A stretch of DNA of 64,000 bases from Sporosarcina sp. FSL K6-2383 (GCF_038618305.1 NZ_CP152017.1:3422501-3486500); one strand, 5' to 3'; shown: positions 9,399 through 19,477, counted from the stretch's first letter. Notes: generated by a model from the sequence alone, not told the origin. Translations and numbers: made by a program.

Positions 9399-10414
9399 AC
9401 TGACCCCTCCATCTGTTTCTGTTTTATATCATTGCCGCTATGTTCACTATAAAGGTGACAAGCGACAGAATGACCCGAAGAATGTTCAACTAATTGTGGT
9501 ACAACTTGCGTACAGACATCCATTTTAAATGGACAACGCGTATGGAATGTACACCCTGATGGTGGATTTGCCGGATTGGGAATATCCCCTTCAAGAATAA
9601 CCTGCTCTTTTTCGAAGTCAGGATCTGGCACAGGTACAGCGGATAATAGCGCTTGCGTATAAGGATGAAGCGCTTCCATATACAATTGCTCACTTTCCGC
9701 AATTTCCACCATTTTCCCCAAATACATAACACCGACACGATCGCTTATATGACGGACAACGCCTAAATCATGTGCGATAAAAATATAAGTAAGCTTAAAA
9801 TCTTTTTGCAAATCCTGCATCAGATTTAACACCTGTGCTTGGATAGAAACGTCCAATGCCGAAACGGGTTCATCCGCAATGATTAATTTGGGATTCGTCA
9901 TTAACGCTCGAGCAATGCCGATACGTTGCCTTTGTCCTCCACTAAATTGATGCGGATATCGCTTTGCATGGTAAGCACTTAATCCTACAATTTCCAGAAA
10001 TTCATGTACTTTCTTTCTGCGCTCTTTCGAATTACTTATCCCGTGAACAATCAGCGGCTCTTCCAAGATTTTCTCAATCGTATGACGCGGATTTAGTGAT
10101 GCATAAGGATCTTGGAATACCATTTGTATTTCACGTCTCGTCTTGCGCATTTCATCTGCCGATAAAGATGTTAAATCTTTACCATCAAACTCCACTGTCC
10201 CCTCAGTCGGTTCCAGTAGTCGCATGAGCATCCGACCTGTCGTTGATTTACCACAGCCTGATTCTCCAACGATTCCGAGTGTTTCACCTTCATTGACATA
10301 AAACGATACATCATCTACTGCTTTGACATGCCCAACTGTTTTACCAAGTAGGCCTTTTTTAATGGGGAAATACTTTTTTAAGCCTTCAACTTTCAATAAG
10401 GGCTTTGTCGTCAT
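9395..10414 (-). CDS. Peptide ABC transporter ATP-binding protein, OppF/DppF type
   Basis: This 339-residue ATPase contains the Walker A motif GESGCGKST, the signature SGGQRQRIGIARAL, Walker B LIIADEPVSALD and the H-loop histidine in IFIAHDLGVV. The C-terminal oligopeptide-transporter domain has HPYTQALLSAVP and a cysteine cluster (GCTFHTRCPF...C) typical of OppD/OppF proteins. The start overlaps the end of the OppD-type gene by 29 nt, so translation is probably coupled. It pairs with the OppD-type subunit to drive import. Confidence 0.93.
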   Translation of the reverse strand: MTTKPLLKVEGLKKYFPIKKGLLGKTVGHVKAVDDVSFYVNEGETLGIVGESGCGKSTTGRMLMRLLEPTEGTVEFDGKDLTSLSADEMRKTRREIQMVFQDPYASLNPRHTIEKILEEPLIVHGISNSKERRKKVHEFLEIVGLSAYHAKRYPHQFSGGQRQRIGIARALMTNPKLIIADEPVSALDVSIQAQVLNLMQDLQKDFKLTYIFIAHDLGVVRHISDRVGVMYLGKMVEIAESEQLYMEALHPYTQALLSAVPVPDPDFEKEQVILEGDIPNPANPPSGCTFHTRCPFKMDVCTQVVPQLVEHSSGHSVACHLYSEHSGNDIKQKQMEGSV

Positions 10415-11408
10415 TCATTCCCACCCCTTCTCCAGCGTATAAGAAGCATCGCGTCTCGTGCCCATCCGACGTCTTATATAGCTCTGGATTCTCTTTCTGA
10501 CAACGATCAAATGCAAATTCGCATCTCGCCGCAAATCGACATCCCTGTCGAATTGAACCCGGTTTAGGAACACTTCCTGGAATGGAATAAAGTCGATCCT
10601 TTTTATAGCGCATATCTGGAACTGATTGAATAAGTCCTTTTGTATATGGGTGCTGCGGATCATCGAAGATCTGCTTAGCAGGTGCTTCTTCAATAATTTG
10701 CCCAGCGTACATCACGATAACACGCTCACACGTCTCTGCCACAACGCCCAAATCATGTGTGATAAGAAGTACAGCTGTATTCAATCTCGTATTCAGTTCC
10801 CTCATCAGCTTTAAAATTTGTGCTTGAATCGTTACATCAAGTGCAGTCGTCGGTTCATCCGCTATCAGTACCTTCGGATCACAGACGAGTGCCATTGCAA
10901 TCATCACCCTTTGCCGCATACCGCCTGACAATTGGTGAGGATAGTCTTTCATAATCCCCTCTGCACGAGGTAATCCGACAAGCTTCAACATGTCAATTGC
11001 TCGAGTTTCTGCCTTCTTTTTACCCCAGCCCTTTTCATGAATCAAAATAGCCTCGATCATTTGATTTCCTATTGTGTACAATGGATTTAATGACGTCATC
11101 GGCTCTTGGAATATCATAGCAATATCATTGCCACGAATATGTCTCATCTGCCTTTCCGACATCTCCAGTAAATCCTTGCCCTCAAAAAGAATCTCCCCAC
11201 CAACAATTTTACCTGGCGGCTTTGGGACAAGTCCCATAATAGAAAGAGACGTAACACTTTTACCGCAGCCAGATTCTCCGACTATACCTAGTACTTCCCC
11301 TTCTCTCACGTGAAAGTCGATATGATCTACAGCCGGTATTTCTCCCGAATCAGTAAAAAAGGTCGTCTGTAAATCTTTCACTTCGAGGACTACTTTCCTC
11401 TCACTCAT
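10386..11408 (-). CDS. Peptide ABC transporter ATP-binding protein, OppD/DppD type
   Basis: This 340-residue first gene of the operon has Walker A GESGCGKS, signature [14 protein letters not shown], Walker [12 protein letters not shown], and the C-terminal [13 protein letters not shown] plus a cysteine-containing [10 protein letters not shown] segment. Operon order is D-F-receptor-B-C. A sigma-A promoter precedes it. The five genes separate ygaE from ygaD, which are adjacent in B. subtilis, so the operon looks inserted in an otherwise conserved block. Confidence 0.93.
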   Translation of the reverse strand: MSERKVVLEVKDLQTTFFTDSGEIPAVDHIDFHVREGEVLGIVGESGCGKSVTSLSIMGLVPKPPGKIVGGEILFEGKDLLEMSERQMRHIRGNDIAMIFQEPMTSLNPLYTIGNQMIEAILIHEKGWGKKKAETRAIDMLKLVGLPRAEGIMKDYPHQLSGGMRQRVMIAMALVCDPKVLIADEPTTALDVTIQAQILKLMRELNTRLNTAVLLITHDLGVVAETCERVIVMYAGQIIEEAPAKQIFDDPQHPYTKGLIQSVPDMRYKKDRLYSIPGSVPKPGSIRQGCRFAARCEFAFDRCQKENPELYKTSDGHETRCFLYAGEGVGMNDDKALIES

Positions 11409-11458
11409 CAGATCACCTTTTCCTAATCTATTACTTTCAGAATTTTAAAGTTATCACT

Positions 11459-11486
11459 ATTATACGATTATTTTAAACAAATGCAA
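11459..11486 (-). promoter_or_regulatory. Sigma-A promoter of the peptide ABC operon
   Basis: On the minus strand TTGCAT and TATAAT are separated by 16 bp, about 50 bp upstream of the OppD-type start codon. Confidence 0.68.
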
Positions 11487-11511
11487 TACTATTTTCATAT
11501 ATTCTTGTCAT

Positions 11512-11556
11512 GAAAAAGGCACACCGCCCTAAAGTCCTTACTTTTAGCGGTGTGCC
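11512..11556 (-). terminator. Terminator of the ygaD-like ABC exporter gene
   Basis: On the minus strand GGCACACCGC...GCGGTGTGCC forms a strong stem that ends in T5, right after the exporter stop codon. Confidence 0.88.
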
Positions 11557-11565
11557 AACATATTA

Positions 11566-13317
11566 TTATTTATCAAGCATCTGTACTTGGAACAATCCGT
11601 AGTAAATCCCTTTGTTAACCATTAATTCCTCGTGTGTACCCATTTCCTTCAGCTCACCTGCATCAATGACTAAAATCTTATCGGCATGTGTAATGGTCGA
11701 CAAACGATGGGCTACGACAAGTGTTGTTCGATCACTTGCCAACCTTTCTAGCGACTCTTGAATAAGTGCTTCGCTTTCGAGGTCGAGTGCTGATGTTGCT
11801 TCATCCAACACGAGTAGTGGTGGATTTTTCAAAAAGACACGGGCAATGGCAATGCGTTGTTTTTGCCCACCTGATAATTTCACGCCGCGCTCTCCGACTT
11901 TTGTGTCATAACCAAGAGGTAACGATTCGATGAAGTCATGCGCATTCGCCGCTTTTGCAGCTATAATGACTTCCTCATCTGATGCATCGGGATTCCCCAT
12001 CAATATATTACTTTTTACAGAATCACTGAACAGAATACTGTCCTGTAGCACGATACCTATCTGATCGCGCAGTGATTTCACGGTCACATCACGTAGATCA
12101 TGGCCATCTATTCGAACTGCTCCACCCGTGACATCATAAAAACGTGGAATTAAACTGATAACGGTCGACTTTCCGCCGCCACTCATCCCTACAAACGCTA
12201 CTGTTTCTCCAGGATTCACAGTGAAGTCAATATTATTCAACACAACTTGTCCATCCTGCTCATAAGAAAAACAAACTTTGTCGAACTCGATTTTTCCACT
12301 CATTGCAGGCAGCTCAATCGCGTTTTCTTTATCAGTAATGTCATATTTCTCTTCCATCAAATCAAATACGCGGTCCATCGAAGCGAATGATTGGGTCAAC
12401 GATGTCGATGAATTGACAAGCCTACGAAGCGGGCTATACAGTCTATCGATATAAGCAATGAATGCCACCATCGTTCCGAGCGATAAGGATCCATTTATGA
12501 CTTGATAACCTGCATAGGCAAGCACAAGTAAAGGGGCGACATCCGTAATGGTATTGACGACAGCAAAGGCTTTCGCATTCCATTTCGTATGATCAATAGC
12601 CTTATCAAGAAACTGACCGTTTACCTCATCGAAATTCTTTTGTTCCTTATCCTCTAATGCAAAACTTTTTATAACACTGACGCCTGAAACGCGTTCATGC
12701 AAATAACTTTGCACATTCGCTAAGGCTTGAGATCGTTTTCTTGTCAGTTCGCGTAGCTTGCCGAAAAAATGCTTCACACTGTAGGCGTAGAACGGAAATG
12801 CTAGAAGTGTGACAATCGTTAGCGGAATATCCAACGTTAACATAATTGCAATTGCGATGAGAATGGTCGCTAAATCGAGCCAAACATTCATCAGTCCAAT
12901 CATGACAAAGTTTTTTGTCTGCTCTACATCATTGATGACCCGGGAAATAACTTCCCCTGCCCGCGTATTGGAGTAATAGTTCAAGCTCAGCTTTTGCAAA
13001 TGCCCATATAATACCTGACGAATATCGTACAAAATTTTGTTGCTGACATACTGTGCAAAATATTGCCGATAATATTCAACCGGCGGCCGGACGATGAAGA
13101 ATAATAATGCTGTCCCACCAAGCCAATAAAAGAGCTGTTGCGTCATTTCCGCCTTCGATAATATATCTGAATCAATTATATCGTCAATAATAATTTTAAT
13201 TAATAAGGGCATAAATAGCGGAATTGCGAACTTAATAACGCCAAGTATAATCGTAAAAAGAATGAGCCAATTGTATGGCTTGACGAACTTCATATATCGC
13301 TTAATGCTTTCACCCAT
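11566..13317 (-). CDS. ABC exporter (fused membrane and ATPase domains), YgaD-like
   Basis: This 583-residue half-transporter has six membrane segments in the first 310 or so residues and a C-terminal ATPase. The ATPase shows Walker A GMSGGGKST, signature LSGGQKQRIAIAR, Walker B LLVLDEATSALD and the H-loop VAHRLSTI. Such proteins work as homodimers or heterodimers and export lipids or drugs, MsbA/BmrA style. The position next to ygaC/ntdp matches B. subtilis ygaD. The substrate is unknown. Confidence 0.9.
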   Translation of the reverse strand: MGESIKRYMKFVKPYNWLILFTIILGVIKFAIPLFMPLLIKIIIDDIIDSDILSKAEMTQQLFYWLGGTALLFFIVRPPVEYYRQYFAQYVSNKILYDIRQVLYGHLQKLSLNYYSNTRAGEVISRVINDVEQTKNFVMIGLMNVWLDLATILIAIAIMLTLDIPLTIVTLLAFPFYAYSVKHFFGKLRELTRKRSQALANVQSYLHERVSGVSVIKSFALEDKEQKNFDEVNGQFLDKAIDHTKWNAKAFAVVNTITDVAPLLVLAYAGYQVINGSLSLGTMVAFIAYIDRLYSPLRRLVNSSTSLTQSFASMDRVFDLMEEKYDITDKENAIELPAMSGKIEFDKVCFSYEQDGQVVLNNIDFTVNPGETVAFVGMSGGGKSTVISLIPRFYDVTGGAVRIDGHDLRDVTVKSLRDQIGIVLQDSILFSDSVKSNILMGNPDASDEEVIIAAKAANAHDFIESLPLGYDTKVGERGVKLSGGQKQRIAIARVFLKNPPLLVLDEATSALDLESEALIQESLERLASDRTTLVVAHRLSTITHADKILVIDAGELKEMGTHEELMVNKGIYYGLFQVQMLDK

Positions 13318-13393
13318 TTGTTGTTATACCTCCTCATGTTGATTCACTAAGCCAAGCAAAAGAGCCTGCCGTAAATAATCACGGCCTGGCTCT

Positions 13394-13939
13394 TCATTTA
13401 CTGTTCTTAATCTGTTTGTAAAATGCATACCGTGATGTCCAAACATCGATGAAATCCGGAGCGAACGGTCCTCTGCGCTGCTTAATCCAGCCTAGCAACG
13501 TCGTTAAATTCTTTTGCATAATCTGATCGATGATTTCAGGATATTCCATCTTTTTCTTATGATCGGCATATTCGTCTTCATCGAGAATCATATAGCTCAT
13601 GTCAGGGAACACTTTCACATCAAGGTCATAATCAATATACTTCAATGATTTGTTATCGTAGATGAACGGCGAACTCATATTGACATAATAATAAACCCCA
13701 TCTTCTCTTAGCATACAAATAATATTGAACCAATGTTCCGCATGGAAGTAACAAATTGAAGGTTCGCGCGTCAACCAAGTGCGACCGTCCGCCTCTGTAA
13801 CAAGCGTCCGTTCATTTGCCCCTATGACAATATTCCGTGTTCCTTTTAATACAACTGTCTCTTGCCAAACACGATGAATGCTACCGTTATGTTTGTAACT
13901 ATGTACTTGTATCGTTTCTCCTTCTGTAGCAATCGCCAT
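13394..13939 (-). CDS. Nucleoside tri/diphosphate phosphatase, YgaC/Ntdp family (DUF402)
   Basis: This protein of about 181 residues starts [19 protein letters not shown]. The ATG at 13939 is preceded by AAAGGGTGGG at 7 nt; a GTG 12 nt upstream lies inside that site and is unlikely. The DUF402 core, with YYYVNMSSP and [11 protein letters not shown] acidic motifs and the downstream DEDEY, is intact. Characterised relatives in Staphylococcus hydrolyse NTPs and NDPs with divalent metal. It is the ygaC orthologue by synteny. A role in nucleotide homeostasis or virulence-type regulation is from the family only. Confidence 0.88.
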   Translation of the reverse strand: MAIATEGETIQVHSYKHNGSIHRVWQETVVLKGTRNIVIGANERTLVTEADGRTWLTREPSICYFHAEHWFNIICMLREDGVYYYVNMSSPFIYDNKSLKYIDYDLDVKVFPDMSYMILDEDEYADHKKKMEYPEIIDQIMQKNLTTLLGWIKQRRGPFAPDFIDVWTSRYAFYKQIKNSK

Positions 13940-14055
13940 GATTATACCCACCCTTTAGTTGCCGGAAAATTTCTAAGCTTTCTTCGTTTCATCATTATAC
14001 CAACAGAACAGCAAAATTTGAAATCTTATAATCCTTTTTCTTTTCTGAGGTATAA

Positions 14056-14090
14056 AGAAAAACCGATGGGAGCGTAATACCCCCATCGGT
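14056..14090 (-). terminator. Terminator of sspE
   Basis: ACCGATGGG and CCCATCGGT pair on the minus strand and run into a T-rich tract, about 20 bp after the sspE stop. Confidence 0.82.
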
Positions 14091-14107
14091 CGGTGATGTC
14101 CATCCAC

Positions 14108-14323
14108 TTATTTAGTGCCGTTTTCGAATCGATTCGCGCGCGGACCGGAAGCATTTTTCTTCTTTGCTTCAGATTGCTGGTTTTGTTGACGAACCTCGTT
14201 CACATCTGTTTCAGAACCAAACTCTTCAGCCATCGGTGTAAATGATTGATTTTGTTGTGATAGCTGATTTTGCTTCTTCACTTTGTTCGCATTCGTTTGG
14301 CCAGGGTTGTTATTGTTTGTCAT
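14108..14323 (-). CDS. sspE: Gamma-type small acid-soluble spore protein
   Basis: This 71-residue, Gln/Asn-rich protein has no Trp or Cys. The motifs TNANKVKKQNQ and EFGSETDVNEVRQQNQ are characteristic of gamma-type SASP, whose breakdown feeds amino acids to the germinating spore. The GSETD-type site resembles the spacer cleaved by the germination protease Gpr. At 71 residues it is shorter than the B. subtilis protein and has only one full repeat unit plus a lead. The start has a GGAGG site. A sigma-G promoter precedes it. Position between fabL and ygaC is as in B. subtilis. Confidence 0.93.
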   Translation of the reverse strand: MTNNNNPGQTNANKVKKQNQLSQQNQSFTPMAEEFGSETDVNEVRQQNQQSEAKKKNASGPRANRFENGTK

Positions 14324-14345
14324 GGATTTTCACCTCCGTACACAC

Positions 14346-14375
14346 TAACATGTGCACAAAACGCTTTTTTATCCA
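14346..14375 (-). promoter_or_regulatory. Sigma-G-type promoter of sspE
   Basis: On the minus strand TGGATA and CATGTTA are separated by 17 bp, fitting forespore sigma-G consensus (-35 TGNATA, -10 CATNNTA). The -10 lies about 25 bp upstream of the sspE start codon. Confidence 0.75.
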
Positions 14376-14385
14376 CTAGAAAATT

Positions 14386-15132
<747 letters not shown>

Positions 15133-15136
15133 TCAT

Positions 15137-16195
15137 CTATTCCTCCGATTTAATTTCTTCCCATATTTTTAACACAGGCACTGGTTTCGGCAACGCCTCT
15201 ACTTCCTCCGCTGAAAAAAACATATAGCCCGACGGGAGTGAATCCGTCACTTTCATTTGTGCCTTATAGCTTGTCATCTCCCATGTTATATGGGAAAAGA
15301 TGTGTTTAAACGCCAGTAATTCAACAACATTTTCTAATTCAACACCAAGTTGTTGGCATACTTTTTCTTGTGGTGCCATACCATCCAATCGTTCAATCAT
15401 TGGAAATTCCCATAATCCTGCTAGCAAGCCTTTTGCAGGCCTTTGCCTTAACAGCCACTCTCCTTGTTTATTCTGTATCGCAAATGATGCAACTGGGATT
15501 ATTTTCATCGTTTTTTTCTTCGTCTTAACAGGCAATTCCTCCTGTCTTCCCTCATAAAATGCACCACAAAAATCCCGGACTGGGCAGAGTAAACATTTTG
15601 GTTTAGGCGTACAAATTGTCGCGCCAAGCTCCATTAACCCTTGATTGAATGAAGAAGGATCTTTTTGATCGATTAAATCCATCACAACCGTTTCAAAAAT
15701 CTTTTTCGTGCGCGGTATCGCAATATCCTCCTCAATTAAAAGAAGTCGAGACATCACTCGCATGACATTACCATCGACAGCATGTTCTGGAACGCCATAA
15801 GCAATGCTTAATACAGCTCCAGCTGTATAGGGTCCGACACCTTTTAACGTTGAAATCTCTTGACGTGTATCTGGCACTTCACCGCCATAATTTTCGACCA
15901 CTTCACGAACACCCATCTGCAAATTTCTTGCCCGTGAGTAATAGCCGAGTCCTTCCCACATTTTCAGCAAATCATTTTCCTCTGCCGCTGCAAGTATTTC
16001 CATTGTCGGAAAGCTGTCGATAAATCGCTCATAATAAGGAATTACTGTATCGACTCTCGTTTGTTGTAGCATGACCTCAGAAACCCATATATAATAAGGG
16101 TTTGACGTATGGCGCCAAGGTAAATCCCTCTTTTCACGATGATACCAGGAAAGAAGCGCTTCGCGAAATTCGTCTTTTTTCATTATTATTTGCAT
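15137..16195 (-). CDS. mutY: A/G-specific adenine DNA glycosylase MutY
   Basis: This enzyme removes adenine mispaired with 8-oxoguanine. Catalytic Glu40 is in SEVMLQQTRV, and the helix-hairpin-helix/GPD motif LKGVGPYTAGAVL ends in Asp141 (HAVDGN). The 4Fe-4S ligands are Cys195, Cys201, Cys204 and Cys210. The first spacing is C-X5-C (CTPKPKC), one residue shorter than the usual C-X6-C. The C-terminal 120 residues form the NUDIX-like 8-oxoG-recognition domain. The ATG at 16195 has AAGGAG 7 nt upstream. It corresponds to B. subtilis yfhQ by position. Confidence 0.95.
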   Translation of the reverse strand: MQIIMKKDEFREALLSWYHREKRDLPWRHTSNPYYIWVSEVMLQQTRVDTVIPYYERFIDSFPTMEILAAAEENDLLKMWEGLGYYSRARNLQMGVREVVENYGGEVPDTRQEISTLKGVGPYTAGAVLSIAYGVPEHAVDGNVMRVMSRLLLIEEDIAIPRTKKIFETVVMDLIDQKDPSSFNQGLMELGATICTPKPKCLLCPVRDFCGAFYEGRQEELPVKTKKKTMKIIPVASFAIQNKQGEWLLRQRPAKGLLAGLWEFPMIERLDGMAPQEKVCQQLGVELENVVELLAFKHIFSHITWEMTSYKAQMKVTDSLPSGYMFFSAEEVEALPKPVPVLKIWEEIKSEE

Positions 16196-16300
16196 GTTTT
16201 GCTCCTTATCACATATGCTTACTGTTAATCAAAAAAGGGTATATACTTAAATGAAAAATACTTTTCGACTCCGAAAATCTTAAGCTAAAGGAGTGATCAC

Positions 16301-17284
16301 TTGGATACCGGAACACATATTGTCATGGGCATAGCTCTTGGCGGTCTAGCTTTGGCGGATCCTGTCGTTTCAACCGATACTGCTACGATGAGTGCCGTCG
16401 TTGCTGGCGTCATCGTCGGATCACTTATACCAGATGTCGATACCGTCTTGAAATTAAGAAATAACGCGGTCTATATTCGCAATCATCGTGGGATTACACA
16501 CTCTATCCCGGCTGTATTGTTATGGCCGCTTATCATCACTATACTGTTATCCCTTGTAGTACCTGAAGCTAGCTTCATCCACTTATGGGCTTGGACGTTT
16601 CTTGCCGTTTTCTTGCATGTTTTCGTTGATATTTTTAATTCATACGGAACACAGGCATTGCGACCCTTCTCAAACAAATGGGTTGCTATCGGGGTCATCA
16701 ATACATTTGATCCCATCATTTTCGCTTTACACGGTATTGCCCTTATCATTTGGGGACTAGGAGCTAATCCTGTCTATACCATTTTGACGACCTACGTAGT
16801 TATTTTCTTTTATTATTTGCTGCGCTTTGCTATTAAATCCGCAGTGAAAAAAGCTGTTCAAAATACTGTACCCGATGCGAAAGATATTATTATTGCCCCT
16901 ACGATGCGATTTTTCCAATGGCGAATCGCCGCGTCCTCAGAGGAATGTCATTATGTTGGACGAGCTTACGGCCGGTCCGTTAATATCTATGACCGTTTTG
17001 AACGAGTAGCTATGCCAAAGTCGCCTGAAGTCGACGTAGCTATGAGTGACAAAAATATCGAGGCATTCACATCGTTCTCTCCGATTTATCGTTGGTCAGT
17101 CACAAGTATTGGTGACTTATGTGAAGTTCGCCTTATAGATTTGCGCTACCGCAGCAAAGGCTATTATCCATTTGTCGCAGTTGCACATGTCGATAAAAAT
17201 CTCAACATCGTTAACTCCTATACGGGTTGGATTTTCTCAGAGGACAAACTACAAAAAAAGTTGAATTTTGCACCGAATTCTTAA
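16301..17284 (+). CDS. yfhP: YfhP-like membrane-bound metal-dependent hydrolase family protein
   Basis: This 327-residue protein starts at TTG with AAAGGAG 7 nt upstream, and begins MDTGTHIVMGIALGG. It has four or five membrane segments in the first 185 residues, with the family motifs DVDTVLKLRN, HRGITHS and HVFVDIFNSYGTQAL. These provide the Asp and His pattern of the YdjM/DUF457 family, predicted to be metal-dependent hydrolases. The C-terminal third is soluble. It is divergent from mutY. B. subtilis YfhP occupies the same position; its enzymatic role is unproven. Confidence 0.87.
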   Translation: MDTGTHIVMGIALGGLALADPVVSTDTATMSAVVAGVIVGSLIPDVDTVLKLRNNAVYIRNHRGITHSIPAVLLWPLIITILLSLVVPEASFIHLWAWTFLAVFLHVFVDIFNSYGTQALRPFSNKWVAIGVINTFDPIIFALHGIALIIWGLGANPVYTILTTYVVIFFYYLLRFAIKSAVKKAVQNTVPDAKDIIIAPTMRFFQWRIAASSEECHYVGRAYGRSVNIYDRFERVAMPKSPEVDVAMSDKNIEAFTSFSPIYRWSVTSIGDLCEVRLIDLRYRSKGYYPFVAVAHVDKNLNIVNSYTGWIFSEDKLQKKLNFAPNS

Positions 17285-17315
17285 ATAAATGGGCTATGGT
17301 AAAACATGGCCTTTT

Positions 17316-17648
17316 TTATTTTCCTTCTTTAACCGTCTTCAACATCGCAATTGGCAATGCCTCCATTGCACGCTCGCCACCTAAACGATAGCCCCAAGCA
17401 AAGCGACCTTTCAAATAATCGACATGGAAAAAGACACCCTCATCACCATCAATACGATAAATTTCATCCTTCACAATCGTCTTCGGATCAATTAAATACG
17501 ATTGTGCCATAACTGCTTTACGTTGATACACCGCATACTCGTTAACCATGCCAAGCTGTTCAGCCTTTCGCGCCTTCTCCATGATCGTACCGATTTCTGT
17601 GCGTAATTCATGCTCTGACATCTGGCTATACTTTTTTTCATTCTCCAT
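17316..17648 (-). CDS. yfhH: YfhH family protein (DUF1811)
   Basis: This soluble protein of about 110 residues starts MENEKKYSQMSEHELRTEIG. The start at 17648 is chosen because AAGGAG lies 10 nt upstream, within the end of recX; the two genes overlap by 11 nt and are translationally coupled. A helical N-terminal half is followed by a beta-rich domain (DEIYRIDGDEGVFFHVDYLK). The function is unknown. The recX-yfhH linkage is the same as in B. subtilis. Confidence 0.85.
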   Translation of the reverse strand: MENEKKYSQMSEHELRTEIGTIMEKARKAEQLGMVNEYAVYQRKAVMAQSYLIDPKTIVKDEIYRIDGDEGVFFHVDYLKGRFAWGYRLGGERAMEALPIAMLKTVKEGK

Positions 17649-18450
17649 CTTCTTCATTCTCCTTTTTATCAATAAACGCATCAATTTTATCAAACGGGAT
17701 TCCTTTTTGATACATCGCTTGCTTCACACGGTTATGTAGATCGCGCCCTTTGAACTTTGATTGATGGCGCCGCCATGCTTTTTCTCCGACCGACTCCGTA
17801 ATCTCTGCCCATTCGTCGTCTCCCCGCTCGAAGTCTATATTATTAAGCGCTTGGTTAATAATATCAAATGAGTAGCCTTTACTTAACAAGGCATTTTGTA
17901 TTTTTTGTTTCAATTGTATGGGAGCCACAGAACGGTTAGCCTTCGCCGCCTTTTCCGCCAGCTTCGTTGCAATTTGTAACTGTTCATCTTCTGAATAAGA
18001 ATCCAGTACTTTTTCTTGCAACTCCTTCCCAATACCTTTCTTATGCATCTCCTGTTGAATAGCCCTCGGACCTTTACTCGATGAATTTTTTTGCGTTTGC
18101 AAAAGAGCTTCTGAATAGGCTTCATCATTCAAGAAACCCAGTTCCTTCAATTTCACAATCGCTTCCCGAACAATCGCTTCTCCATACTCAAGATCCAACA
18201 ACTTTTTCTTCACTTCAAACTCACTACGCATTTTGAAGCCTAGATAATGAAGAGCTCGGTTAAATGCTTTACGTATTTCATCCTCATACACCATATCATC
18301 TATGGACCAGTCTTCCAGCACCATTCCTTTGGTCAACCCAAATTTTACAAGCACCGATTCGTGGACACTATAGGCGTATTTTTCGTCGAGGAAAATATTG
18401 TATCGTTCGTGATCTTTTTTCTGTTGTGTTATCTTCGTAATGACAGGCAT
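17638..18450 (-). CDS. recX: Regulatory protein RecX
   Basis: This 270-residue protein is of the long Bacillus RecX type (YfhG) and is built of three-helix RecX repeats. Representative segments are ALHYLGFKMRSEFEVKKKL, LKELGFLNDEAYSEALL and the C-terminal HNRVKQAMYQKGIPFDKID. RecX binds RecA filaments and modulates recombination and SOS signalling. The protein is rich in Lys and Glu, with no membrane segment. It is the first gene of the recX-yfhH pair. Confidence 0.92.
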   Translation of the reverse strand: MPVITKITQQKKDHERYNIFLDEKYAYSVHESVLVKFGLTKGMVLEDWSIDDMVYEDEIRKAFNRALHYLGFKMRSEFEVKKKLLDLEYGEAIVREAIVKLKELGFLNDEAYSEALLQTQKNSSSKGPRAIQQEMHKKGIGKELQEKVLDSYSEDEQLQIATKLAEKAAKANRSVAPIQLKQKIQNALLSKGYSFDIINQALNNIDFERGDDEWAEITESVGEKAWRRHQSKFKGRDLHNRVKQAMYQKGIPFDKIDAFIDKKENEEDGE

Positions 18451-18545
18451 TTTTACAGAACCTCCTACTCTTTACAAGTATACATGTTCTACCGTTCAAG
18501 TTCAGCTTAATAGGGTATAGATTACTACATGGAGGTGTTGAAAAT

Positions 18546-19454
18546 ATGAAGATTGTTATTGCAGGTGGTTCTGGCTTTATCGGTCAAAAGTTGACGACTT
18601 TCCTTTTGAATGAAGGGCATGACATTATTATTTTATCGAGGAAAGAGAAAAAAGGAACCAACAACATCAGCTACGTACAATGGCTCCAAGAGGGGGCTAC
18701 ACCAGAAATAGCAATTGGCTCAGCAGATGCCTTTGTCAACCTTGCAGGTGTATCCATCAATGCAGGACGTTGGAATGCTGAACACCGACGCCAAATTCAC
18801 GACAGTCGCATGATTGCTACAGACGAGTTATTGCGGATCATCTCTACTTTACCAATTAAACCTTCCGTCCTCGTCAACGCAAGTGCAATCGGTATCTATC
18901 CAGCTTCAGAAGAAATCATTTATACAGAAGATGCCACCACCATTGCAAACGATTTCCTCGCACAAACTGTGGCGGATTGGGAAAAGAAAGCTACATTAGT
19001 AGAAGCTGAAGGAATCCGGTCTGTTTTCATGCGTTTCGGTGTCGTTCTCGGTAAAGGTGGCGGCGCACTACCACCTATGGTGTTGCCCTACAGACTATTT
19101 GCAGGCGGTAAAGTCGGATCTGGTAAACAGTGGCTATCCTGGATCCATGTAGATGATGTTGTGCGTGCAATCGCCTTCTCCATTACGAACAAAAACGTAC
19201 AAGGACCAGTTAATACGGCTTCGCCGTTCCCACAGCGAATGGATGATTTCGGCAAAACAATTGGATCCGTTTTACACCGTCCACATTGGTTTCCCGTTCC
19301 TGGATTTGTCATGAAGCTAGTGCTCGGCAAGAAAAGCGCACTTGTTTTAGAAGGGCAACATGTCTTACCTAAAAAATTACTCGATAATGGATTTGAATTC
19401 AAATTCCCTAAGCTCGAGGCTGCATTACGGAATATCCTAAAAGAAAACGTATAA
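18546..19454 (+). CDS. yfhF: YfhF/SDR39U1-type epimerase family protein (TIGR01777)
   Basis: This 302-residue atypical short-chain dehydrogenase has the NAD(P)-binding motif GGSGFIGQKL at the very N-terminus and VNASAIGIYPA followed by the FLAQTVADWE stretch characteristic of the TIGR01777 group. Its C-terminus has the LLDNGFEFKFPKLEAAL segment seen in these proteins. The bacterial members have no firm substrate; a sugar-nucleotide epimerase role is only inferred from fold. It is divergent from recX, and a hairpin just after the stop serves as its terminator. Confidence 0.88.
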   Translation: MKIVIAGGSGFIGQKLTTFLLNEGHDIIILSRKEKKGTNNISYVQWLQEGATPEIAIGSADAFVNLAGVSINAGRWNAEHRRQIHDSRMIATDELLRIISTLPIKPSVLVNASAIGIYPASEEIIYTEDATTIANDFLAQTVADWEKKATLVEAEGIRSVFMRFGVVLGKGGGALPPMVLPYRLFAGGKVGSGKQWLSWIHVDDVVRAIAFSITNKNVQGPVNTASPFPQRMDDFGKTIGSVLHRPHWFPVPGFVMKLVLGKKSALVLEGQHVLPKKLLDNGFEFKFPKLEAALRNILKENV

Positions 19455-19477
19455 CTTTTCATCTTGCGCACATCCTA
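19448..19477 (+). promoter_or_regulatory. Possible sigma-G promoter of pdaA
   Basis: CGTATA and CATCCTA are separated by about 17 bp; the -10 matches CATNNTA. The -35 overlaps the yfhF stop codon. B. subtilis pdaA is a forespore (sigma-G) gene, which supports the reading. Confidence 0.5.

Noticed and set aside
13394-13951. Longer N-terminus for the YgaC/Ntdp gene from GTG 13951
   Set aside because: That GTG lies inside the AAAGGGTGGG ribosome-binding site of the ATG at 13939.
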